Shown in pieces: positions 16,178-23,569 of a stretch of 64,000 nucleotides of DNA. This DNA is from GCA-020343675 sp964462945. Lineage in GTDB: Bacteria; Planctomycetota; Phycisphaerae; Sedimentisphaerales; Anaerobacaceae. Numbering within the stretch: the stretch's first letter is position 1; every line of letters starts with the position of its first letter. The DNA is taken from positions 1 to 64,000 of the forward strand of contig CAYWZW010000020.1 of NCBI GenBank assembly GCA_964462945.1, given 5' to 3'. Below the pieces are notes generated by a model. That model saw only the letters and a program-made list of their open reading frames with translations. It had not been told where the DNA came from and searched no databases. The translations under genes and the position numbers were made by a program.

Positions 16178-18482
16178 AGATAGACTTACGACGGGTATGG
16201 AGGAAATCGACCGGCTGATTGGCGGCATTCTGGCAGGGGACAACCTCGTCTGGGAGGTCGATTCAGGCGCGCCGGTCGATGGGTTTGTATCGAGTTTCGT
16301 CTCAGCATGTGAGGCCGAAGGGACGCCGGTCATCTACGTGAGTTTCAATCGCTCCCCCCAGACCATCGTCAACACGTACGGCGGTCTGATGTCTGCCGGA
16401 CGATTCAGGCTTGTGGACTGCTTTTCATCCGGCAAGGGTAACAACGACGACGTTTTTCTTGATTTTTTCAAGTCCGTCGGACCTGAAGTGCTCTCAAAAT
16501 CCATTCATGTAGGGAATCCTGGCGATCACGATGAACTGCAGGAAGCCCTGCGAGCGGTTGGGTCGGAGGTGCCGACAAATGCCCGTTACGTCTTTGACAG
16601 CCTGACCGGGATGTTTGACCTCTGGGGCGATGAGGATATCGTCCTACGGTTCTTCGGGCACTTTTGCCCCCGACTGTTCGACATTAATACCGTTGCTTAC
16701 TGGCTCTTGGAGAAAGAGGCCCACTCGGAACAGTTCCTAGCGAAACTACGGCACATCACACAGGTGGTTGTGGAAATTGCTGTATCACGCGGAATTCGCA
16801 CACTGACGCTGAGGAAGGCTGTAAATAGGCGTTGCGTGGACATCGGCGTGCCGCAATGGTTTCGTATAGTTAATGGCGAACTGGTCATAGCGGCCGAGTC
16901 TCGCGAAGACCGTGAACTCGGACTTCTAACGCGGATGGCCGATGTCCTGGGTACGGCACTTGAGCCTCAGTCTTTTTTTGAGCAGACTATGGAGGCGCTG
17001 GCAAATGAGCTCGGGATGGTCCGAGGAACGCTTGTTCTCCTAGACAGGACCGCAGGCAAACTCAAGATTGCTGCTGCGCACGGGCTTTCAGCCGCCGAGC
17101 GAGCCAGGGGAGAGTACGCCATTGGGGAGGGTGTGACGGGACTTGTCGTGGGAACCGGTCTTCCAGAGATCATACCGGATGTCGGTCAGGATGCGCGTTT
17201 TCTCAACCGGACGGCGACCCGGAGGATAGATGCCGCCCATCCTATTGCCTTCATCTGTGTCCCAATCAAAGTAGATAACAAGGTCGTAGGGGCTCTGAGC
17301 ATCGATCGACCTTTTGCAGTTGGATCCATGCTCGACAAGGATCTAAGGCTCCTCCAAATCGTGGCGTCGATTATTTCGCAGGTCCTTAAGATTAACCGTC
17401 TCATCCACGTGGAAAAAGAGGAAATACTCGTGCGTGACGAGCTCGCGCTGGAGGAACTCAGACGCCGTTACCGTCTTGAGAACCTGGTCGGCCAGAGTGA
17501 TGCGATTGAACGTGTGCTCTCGACTGCCGCCACCGCGGCCAAGTCTCGTGCCACGATTCTCCTGACGGGAGAAACGGGTACCGGAAAAGAGCTTGTCGCC
17601 AGTGTAGTGCACTACAACAGCGACCGCTCAAACGGCCCGTTCATCAGGGTCAACTGCGGCGCTCTTTCTGAGACGCTTCTTGAATCGGAACTTTTTGGCC
17701 ACGTCAAGGGCGCATTCACGGGCGCGCTCGAAAGCCGGAAAGGTCGCTTTGAGCTGGCTGATGGAGGTACGCTTTTCCTGGATGAGATTGCAGAGATGAG
17801 CCCGAGATTGCAGGTAAAGCTGCTGCGGGTTCTCCAGGAAAGAGAGTTTGAACCGGTCGGTGGAGCGCATACTATACAAATCAACGTCCGCGTGGTGGCC
17901 GCGACGAGCAAGGACCTTAGAAGCGAGATTCGCAAGGGGCGGTTCCGCGAAGATCTCTTCTATCGATTAAATGTCATACCAATCCATTTGCCTCCATTAC
18001 GAGAACGCCGAAGTGATATCCCACGTTTGGTGGACTATTTCTTAGAGAAGTACAACCGGCAGAATAACAAAAGCGTCAGTAAAATATCTCACAAAGTCCT
18101 CGATCTGCTGGTTGAATATCCCTGGCCGGGCAATGTGCGCGAGCTTGAAAATTGCATCGAACGTGGAGTCGTCATGAGTCCGGGTAAGGTCTTATTGGTG
18201 GATTTCCTGCCGGAAGAAATAGTCTCACACACGATAAAAGGCACCCGTCAGGATGGACATCCCCCAGGCAATGAAACTCATATCCGCCGCACAGTACAGA
18301 ATTTCTGCGAGGAAATCGGTGATCCGGGTCGAGCGCGGGAAGCGATCCACCGCATAGTTGACGAATCAATTATCCGCAAAACACTCGCCCAAACGAGAAG
18401 CCAGCGCAAAACAGCCGAGCAATTGTCCATGAGCCGCATGACACTTCGGAAAAAGATACGTGAATATGGCATAAATCAGTAG
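16170..18482 (+). CDS. Sigma54-dependent transcriptional activator with KaiC-like and GAF sensory domains
   Basis: 770 residues, TTG start with GGAGG eight bases upstream. Residues 1-240 resemble a KaiC/RecA-type domain (TTGMEEIDRLIGG, PVIYVSFNRSPQTIV, Walker-B-like RYVFDSLTG) but the P-loop is degenerate: the position of GKT reads DSGAPVDG. Residues about 245-425 form a NifA-type GAF domain. About 435-670 is a complete AAA+ domain: Walker A GETGTGKE, sigma54-contact loop GAFTGA, Walker B GGTLFLDEIAEM, arginine finger region FREDLFYRLNV. The C-terminus is a Fis-type helix-turn-helix (RKTAEQLSMSRMTLRKKIRE). It sits directly upstream of the met/hdr/glt cluster, where sigma54-type promoter candidates occur, so it probably controls that cluster. 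Confidence 0.9.
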   Translation: MVKDRLTTGMEEIDRLIGGILAGDNLVWEVDSGAPVDGFVSSFVSACEAEGTPVIYVSFNRSPQTIVNTYGGLMSAGRFRLVDCFSSGKGNNDDVFLDFFKSVGPEVLSKSIHVGNPGDHDELQEALRAVGSEVPTNARYVFDSLTGMFDLWGDEDIVLRFFGHFCPRLFDINTVAYWLLEKEAHSEQFLAKLRHITQVVVEIAVSRGIRTLTLRKAVNRRCVDIGVPQWFRIVNGELVIAAESREDRELGLLTRMADVLGTALEPQSFFEQTMEALANELGMVRGTLVLLDRTAGKLKIAAAHGLSAAERARGEYAIGEGVTGLVVGTGLPEIIPDVGQDARFLNRTATRRIDAAHPIAFICVPIKVDNKVVGALSIDRPFAVGSMLDKDLRLLQIVASIISQVLKINRLIHVEKEEILVRDELALEELRRRYRLENLVGQSDAIERVLSTAATAAKSRATILLTGETGTGKELVASVVHYNSDRSNGPFIRVNCGALSETLLESELFGHVKGAFTGALESRKGRFELADGGTLFLDEIAEMSPRLQVKLLRVLQEREFEPVGGAHTIQINVRVVAATSKDLRSEIRKGRFREDLFYRLNVIPIHLPPLRERRSDIPRLVDYFLEKYNRQNNKSVSKISHKVLDLLVEYPWPGNVRELENCIERGVVMSPGKVLLVDFLPEEIVSHTIKGTRQDGHPPGNETHIRRTVQNFCEEIGDPGRAREAIHRIVDESIIRKTLAQTRSQRKTAEQLSMSRMTLRKKIREYGINQ

Positions 18483-18542
18483 TGTTCACGAGTGTAAAAT
18501 GCGGGGGTGAAATCTTAAAGACGAGGTTTTGAGTGTCCATTA

Positions 18543-18561
18543 TGGTCTATAATATGGACCA
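18543..18561. promoter_or_regulatory. 19-bp inverted repeat, possible activator site
   Basis: TGGTCTATAATATGGACCA has eight of nine matching arm positions. It lies immediately upstream of the first sigma54-like promoter candidate. A Fis-type activator dimer would bind such a dyad; it also contains TATAAT, so a -10 box is an alternative reading. Confidence 0.4.
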
Positions 18562-18563
18562 AG

Positions 18564-18579
18564 TGGCAATATATTAGCC
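18564..18579 (+). promoter_or_regulatory. Sigma54-type promoter candidate 1
   Basis: TGGCAATATATTAGCC keeps the invariant GG-N10-GC spacing of -24/-12 promoters, though the middle is AT-rich and departs from consensus. 235 bp upstream of the first small gene. Confidence 0.35.
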
Positions 18580-18678
18580 CGGATTTCACACATCCCTTCT
18601 TTGCCAGGAAAACTCTCATTCATTTAAGCTCTTTATTTGGAATAGGTTATAAGTGCACTGCTTTCCGGACTGAGAAGC

Positions 18679-18694
18679 TGGCACGCGCGTTGTT
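18679..18694 (+). promoter_or_regulatory. Sigma54-type promoter candidate 2
   Basis: TGGCACGCGCGTTGTT matches TGGCACG-N4-TTGCW except that the GC of the -12 element is GT. It is 120 bp upstream of the small gene that opens the met/hdr/glt cluster and faces it. Confidence 0.45.
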
Positions 18695-18813
18695 CTGTTC
18701 CAGGCGACGGCGCGTAGAGTCTGTCAAAAACCGGCGTGGCTTTGGATACAAGCTCCGCACCAAGATACTGTGTTGTGAGTGTGTAGAGTCCAATTCTGTC
18801 TGGTGAGGCATAT

Positions 18814-19113
18814 ATGCCTGGAACGCCAAGAAAGGCAAACGTTAGCGACGGCAATGGGCAGGTCTTATCCCAGCGGGTCTCGTCCGCGACGGAGCTTGAA
18901 GACTTTAAGACTGTGACCAACAGTCTCGTTCAGGACGCACTCACCGTATGGGCTGACTTATGGGCCGAGCTGGAGGGCCGTGTAGAGCCCAACGGCACCA
19001 TCCATAAAACCAATAATCAATTCGAACCCTCATTTGGGTGGACCGAATTCCTGGAGAAAATGTGGGTCCTCAAGCACTATCTCGACTTCGTTAAAAGACT
19101 CAGTCAACAATAG
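18814..19113 (+). CDS. Small unknown protein at the head of the met/hdr/glt cluster
   Basis: 99 residues, GAGG five bases before the ATG. Soluble, with an acidic helical middle (ATELEDFKTVTNSLVQDALT) and aromatic-rich tail (EPSFGWTEFLEKMWVLKHYL). No cysteines, so it is not itself an iron-sulfur protein. Its place between the candidate sigma54 promoters and mvhD suggests it belongs to the same transcription unit. Family not recognised. Confidence 0.55.
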   Translation: MPGTPRKANVSDGNGQVLSQRVSSATELEDFKTVTNSLVQDALTVWADLWAELEGRVEPNGTIHKTNNQFEPSFGWTEFLEKMWVLKHYLDFVKRLSQQ

Positions 19114-19221
19114 CGAGGCTAAGATGGTGAGGGAAGGAGTATTGTCCTTGGAAGATTCAAGCAACGATTGAGGCGAACTCGATACACGGGATCAGAACAC
19201 CGCTGAATGGGGCAGGACAGA

Positions 19222-19695
19222 ATGAATGGCCGGACTTTGAAAGTGTACATTTTTTACTGCGCGAATAGCCTCGACCGGGAGGCACTGATACGCTTCCGCG
19301 ACAGGCTGCAAGGCGATACGCTTAGAGAAATCCATCTGCCCTGCTCGGGAAAGGTAAATATACCGTACTTGGTCAAAGCATTTGAATCCGGCGCTGATGG
19401 CGTTGTGATCGTAACGTGCAGGCAGGATGAATGCCGCCATCTTGAAGGGAACATGCGTGCTCAAAAACGAGCGCAAGCCGTTGACTCACTGCTTGAAGAA
19501 GTTGGATTGGGGAAGGGACGCATCGCGGTTGTCCAACATAAGGATGCAGGGGTGGAGCAAGTCATTGAAGACATAGAAGAGTTTTGCACAAAGGTGAGGA
19601 GTATGTCTCAGTTTTGCACGGAGATACCAACAATACCCGGCAGTAACGATCCTTCCACGTCGAATGTCCGTGACCGTCAGGAGACTACACCGTGA
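19222..19695 (+). CDS. MvhD-like electron-transfer subunit, divergent copy
   Basis: About 157 residues from the ATG at 19222 (AGGA just upstream; an earlier in-frame ATG at 19207 has none). It follows the MvhD fold pattern: PCSGKVNIPYLVKAFESGAD, then GVVIVTCRQDECRHLEGN. MvhD carries a [2Fe-2S] cluster and links HdrA to electron donors. Compared with the second MvhD copy in this cluster, the N-terminal cysteine pair (FCCHYC there) is reduced to a single Cys (YCANSL), so cluster binding may differ. The C-terminal 30 residues (after CTKVRSMSQ) are an unrecognised extension. Stop overlaps the metF start by 4 bp. Confidence 0.8.
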   Translation: MNGRTLKVYIFYCANSLDREALIRFRDRLQGDTLREIHLPCSGKVNIPYLVKAFESGADGVVIVTCRQDECRHLEGNMRAQKRAQAVDSLLEEVGLGKGRIAVVQHKDAGVEQVIEDIEEFCTKVRSMSQFCTEIPTIPGSNDPSTSNVRDRQETTP

Positions 19696-20597
19696 AGCCG
19701 GACAGTAGGCTTGCAAACTGCATAGACAAAAGGGATTTTATTGTTACGGCTGAGTATCTGCCTGGTGCCAGTACGAATCCCTCCGTGAATGAAGCCATTG
19801 TGAAGGCTCTGACGGGGGGGATTCAAGCCGTAAATGTCGCTGATAATCCCTTTGGTATTGTCACCTCAAGCCTTGCACGCTCGGTTGTGTTGAGCCGCTC
19901 GGGCGTCGAGGCGGTTTATCAACTCGTCACTCGCGATAGAAACCGCATCGCGCTTCAGTCCGATTTGCTGGGAGCCGCCTCCCTCGGGATTAAGAATGTG
20001 CTCTGCTTGTCCGGTTATCATCAGACACTTACAAGATGCCCTGAGTCCGCGAACGTTTACGATATCGACTCGATTCAGCTCATCGCTGCAGTAACACAAA
20101 TGTGTGATGAAGGAGTGCTACTCGACGGAACGAAAATCGAGGGCGATTTTGCCATGTTGGCCGGAGCTGTGGCGAATCCCTGCCTCAAACCGATGGAGCT
20201 CAATATTCTTCGGCTCGCGAAAAAGGTTGACGCCGGTGCACGTTTCATGCAAACCCAAGCCGTCTTTGACGTTCAGGGATTTGGCGAATGGCTTGGCGCG
20301 GCGCGTGCCGAGGGCATTACTGAGAAAACGGCGATTCTTGCCGGTGTGCTGCCTTTGACTGATGCCGCAGAAGCCGAGAAGCTTCGCGAAACTCACACGG
20401 ATTTCCAAATACCGGATGAGATCATCAGTAGAATGAACGCTGCCGGCGATCAGCGTGCCCAGCAGAAAGAAGCCTTGGCGATCAGCGCTGAAATCATCAG
20501 AGAAATCAAGAATATGGACGGTGTACGGGGAGTACACATTCTTTCCGGCGGTAAAGAAACGTTGGTGCCGGAGCTTCTTGCAGCATCGGGGCTGTGA
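19692..20597 (+). CDS. metF: Methylenetetrahydrofolate reductase, MetF subunit
   Basis: 301 residues, GTG start with AGGAG eight bases upstream. TIM-barrel MTHFR family: early Glu in VTAEYLPGAS, NVADNPFGIVTSS, the flavin-site region LQSDLLGAASLGIKNVLCLSG, and ARFMQTQAVFDVQGF. Reduces 5,10-methylene-THF to 5-methyl-THF, the last methyl-branch step of the Wood-Ljungdahl pathway, or the reverse. Bracketed by mvhD, hdrABC and metV, it matches the acetogen type in which MetF works in a complex with MetV and Hdr subunits. It has no NAD(P)H domain of its own. Confidence 0.92.
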   Translation: MKPDSRLANCIDKRDFIVTAEYLPGASTNPSVNEAIVKALTGGIQAVNVADNPFGIVTSSLARSVVLSRSGVEAVYQLVTRDRNRIALQSDLLGAASLGIKNVLCLSGYHQTLTRCPESANVYDIDSIQLIAAVTQMCDEGVLLDGTKIEGDFAMLAGAVANPCLKPMELNILRLAKKVDAGARFMQTQAVFDVQGFGEWLGAARAEGITEKTAILAGVLPLTDAAEAEKLRETHTDFQIPDEIISRMNAAGDQRAQQKEALAISAEIIREIKNMDGVRGVHILSGGKETLVPELLAASGL

Positions 20598-20613
20598 ACG
20601 GTGAAACACGGGT

Positions 20614-22017
20614 ATGCCAGAGAAATATCATATTGAGACAAAGCCTGTTCCCCCCCGCCTGACCCGAATCGGAAAATACGGGGTCGTGGATTGGCGTGAA
20701 GACTGCGCTCGCTGCCATAATTGCGTGAAGAAGGCCTGCGTTTACGACCGTCACAGACAGGAGACCGAGTACATTCGCAATCTTAGTGACGTTGACGCAT
20801 TGTTTTTCGACTGCATGGGCTGCTTCTCCTGTGTACAGAACTGCACAAAGGGCCTTCTTGGTTTGGTGGTCAATCCAGCTTACGAAAGGTTGGGCAACAG
20901 CTACTGGACCCCTGAGATCATTCAGACGACTTGGATGCAGGCTGAGACGGCAAAAATTCCCGTCTCCGGGGCCGGTTACAGGGGCCCGTTTTCCGGGCCG
21001 GGCTTCGACTCGATGTGGACGGATATGTCGGAAATTGTCCGTCCGACTCGGGACGGAATCCACGGTCGAGAGTACATCAGCACCGCCGTCGATATCGGCA
21101 GAAAGCCTTCGTTTCTTACTTTTGAGTGTGAGAGACTGGCCGGTACACATCCACCTCTTGTGTCTATTCCCATGCCGCTGATTATCGACATGGGTTCGCC
21201 GCAACATACGTTGCCGGCACTCGGCCCGATTTTCAGAGAAACCGCCCGCCGCACCGGTCTGATCGCAATAGTGAGTCCACGTGATTGGCCTTTCAGGAGC
21301 GATGATCGAGAGCGACATCTATCCCATGTGGCGTTCCATCTCGACCCGGAGGCGCCACCGCTGCCCAAGGACGTGCTGGATAAGACAAGACTGGTGGAAT
21401 TGCCGGACAGCTCCGATGTTCTCGAACGAATAAGGGCACTTAAGAGTGCCTCTCCGGAGACCGTCATATCCGTGAGGATCGCGCTGGACTCCAATGGCTG
21501 CAAGCGCGCCATTAAGCTGGCTGATTTCCAGGAGGTCGAAGTGATACATGTCACCGCCGACCTTAACGGCAACGAGATTGGTGCGCAGAATCCTCGATTC
21601 ATTAAGGATATGATACGCGAGATTCATACGTCCCTCGTGGAGAATGGAAGACGGGACGAGATCACACTTATAGCGGGCGGCGGGATCGCATTGGCTGAAC
21701 ATATGGCCAAGGTGATTATCTGCGGCGCGGATTTGGTGACAATTAACCTGCCGCTGTTGATTGCCCTTGAGTGTCAGTTGTGTGACCGTTGCAAGCCCGG
21801 GATGTTATGCCCGGCCAAACTGGAGAGGATTGACTTCGAATACGCTGTTGGGCGCATGACCAACCTCATTGCCGCCTGGCATGACCAGTTGATCGAGGTG
21901 ATGGGTGCAATGGGGATGCGGGAGGTACGGCGTCTCAGAGGAGACGTCGGCCGGGCCATGTTTTTCGAACAGCTTGAGGAGGAAACCTTTGGCAAGCTTT
22001 TCGGTACAAGAAGATAG
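20614..22017 (+). CDS. Ferredoxin-fused glutamate-synthase FMN-domain homologue, active-site motifs eroded
   Basis: 467 residues. The N-terminus carries two Cys-rich sites (CARCHNCVKKAC, CMGCFSCVQNC). The rest aligns in order with the glutamate synthase FMN barrel, including the region ITLIAGGGIALAEHMAKVII and a 3Fe-4S-type cysteine set CQLCDRCKPGMLCP. However, the FMN/2-oxoglutarate signatures seen in the next gene (GGGMSFGSVSD and DGGYGGTGAAPD) are replaced by LIIDMGSPQH and TADLNGNEIGAQ. It is thus probably an electron-transfer or structural paralogue and not a catalytic subunit. It overlaps the next gene by 29 bp. Confidence 0.75.
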   Translation: MPEKYHIETKPVPPRLTRIGKYGVVDWREDCARCHNCVKKACVYDRHRQETEYIRNLSDVDALFFDCMGCFSCVQNCTKGLLGLVVNPAYERLGNSYWTPEIIQTTWMQAETAKIPVSGAGYRGPFSGPGFDSMWTDMSEIVRPTRDGIHGREYISTAVDIGRKPSFLTFECERLAGTHPPLVSIPMPLIIDMGSPQHTLPALGPIFRETARRTGLIAIVSPRDWPFRSDDRERHLSHVAFHLDPEAPPLPKDVLDKTRLVELPDSSDVLERIRALKSASPETVISVRIALDSNGCKRAIKLADFQEVEVIHVTADLNGNEIGAQNPRFIKDMIREIHTSLVENGRRDEITLIAGGGIALAEHMAKVIICGADLVTINLPLLIALECQLCDRCKPGMLCPAKLERIDFEYAVGRMTNLIAAWHDQLIEVMGAMGMREVRRLRGDVGRAMFFEQLEEETFGKLFGTRR

Positions 22018-23569
22018 TCTCAAAGAAATCTTACCGGAAAAGACGCTTCAAACGCGTGTTCCGCAGAGGAAGGTGGCTCGTGTTGTCAAGCCAGCCCCTT
22101 CGCGCTATCGCAACACCATCGCAAAACATATCATCCGTCGCAGCAGCGACTGTATTCGGTGCGGCAAGTGCGTCCGGTTATGCCCATACGGTGTGCATGT
22201 GGACAAACCCGGGTACAAGTACTTTGCTGAGCCGCGACTGGACTTATGTATCGGTCCGGCCTGCGAGAAGACCGATCGCTACTGCGTTGCACAATGCCCC
22301 CAACTGGCGTTGCGCATGGCGGAGAATCCGATGATGCGCGTGCTGGGGGATTATCGCTGGACGGCCGATATGATTTTGGCCACATGGAAGATGGCCGAAA
22401 CGGGTGACATCCCGGCTCCGGAATACGGCTATAAGTATCATTGCGGCAACTCCGGCGGTGGGTTCGACAGAATCAGGTTCAGGTTCCCTGATAAGCCGCC
22501 CGTTGAAATCGACGAAGACGACATAGATACGAGCATCGAATTGAACCGGCGTAACGACGGCAGGCCCCGGATCAAGATCGACGTTCCGTGGTATGGGGGC
22601 GGGATGTCCTTCGGATCAGTGAGCGACGTAACGCAACTGTCCAAAGCGCGTAGCGCTGTGGCGTGGAACACGTTCACGTGCACCGGTGAAGGCGGATACA
22701 TGGAACGGCTCAGGCCGTATGACGACCATGTGATTACGCAGGTGGCCACGGGGCTTTTCGGAGTGCGTGAGGAAACGATTCAGCGCGTGCCTATTGTGGA
22801 ATTCAAATACGCCCAGGGGGCCAAACCAGGTTTAGGAGGACACTTGCTGGGTGACAAGAATACGGTCAGCGTCTCGAAAATGCGCGAGGCGGTGCTTGGT
22901 ATCTCGTTGTTCTCACCTTTCCCGTTCCACAGCGTGTACTCCATCGAAGATCACATGAAGCACTTGGACTGGATCAAGCACGTCAACCGGCGCGCTCTGG
23001 TATCGACGAAGGTATCGACACCCACGGACGTGGACATGGTCGCCGTGGGAAGCTGTGCAGCGGGTACACACATCGTCCACCTGGACGGCGGCTACGGAGG
23101 CACGGGTGCTGCTCCCGATATCGCCAAGAAGAACATCGCTATGCCAATCGAATATGCCATCGGCAAAGTACATGCCTTTCTCGAAGCGGAAGGTGTACGG
23201 GATACGGTAACGCTCATTGCCAGCGGCGGCATACGCACGACCCACGACATTGCAAAGGCTATTGCTCTGGGGGCCGACGGAGTGGTCGTAGGGACCGCCG
23301 AGCTGATCGCGCTGGGATGTGTCAGATGTACCCGTTGCGAAAGCGGACGCGGCTGTCCTCGAGGAATCGCCACGACGGACCCGGAACTGTCAGCCCAAAT
23401 GGGTGTCGAATGGGGTACGCAGCGGCTGATTAACCTGTACAACGCCTGGTATAAGGAGCTCGTTCAAATCCTTCGCCGATTGGGCATGCGAAGCGTCCAG
23501 GAGTTACGAGGACGAACGGACCTGCTGATGCATCTTGACTATACCGGTGAGTCGGAGCGCAAGACGTGA
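21989..23569 (+). CDS. Glutamate synthase FMN-domain subunit with ferredoxin domain
   Basis: 526 residues from TTG at 21989, chosen because AGGAGG lies five bases upstream inside the previous gene; an open frame extends further but has no such site. Ferredoxin-like N-terminus (CIRCGKCVRLCPYGVH, then CIGPACEKTDRYCVAQCP), followed by a full GltB central/FMN domain: GGGMSFGSVSDVTQLSK, KPGLGGHLLGDKN, HLDGGYGGTGAAPDIAKK, ASGGIRTTHDIAKAIALGAD, and 3Fe-4S cysteines CVRCTRCESGRGCP. It would transfer ammonia to 2-oxoglutarate using electrons from its clusters. The glutaminase and GXGXG parts are in the next gene. Confidence 0.88.
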   Translation: MASFSVQEDSLKEILPEKTLQTRVPQRKVARVVKPAPSRYRNTIAKHIIRRSSDCIRCGKCVRLCPYGVHVDKPGYKYFAEPRLDLCIGPACEKTDRYCVAQCPQLALRMAENPMMRVLGDYRWTADMILATWKMAETGDIPAPEYGYKYHCGNSGGGFDRIRFRFPDKPPVEIDEDDIDTSIELNRRNDGRPRIKIDVPWYGGGMSFGSVSDVTQLSKARSAVAWNTFTCTGEGGYMERLRPYDDHVITQVATGLFGVREETIQRVPIVEFKYAQGAKPGLGGHLLGDKNTVSVSKMREAVLGISLFSPFPFHSVYSIEDHMKHLDWIKHVNRRALVSTKVSTPTDVDMVAVGSCAAGTHIVHLDGGYGGTGAAPDIAKKNIAMPIEYAIGKVHAFLEAEGVRDTVTLIASGGIRTTHDIAKAIALGADGVVVGTAELIALGCVRCTRCESGRGCPRGIATTDPELSAQMGVEWGTQRLINLYNAWYKELVQILRRLGMRSVQELRGRTDLLMHLDYTGESERKT

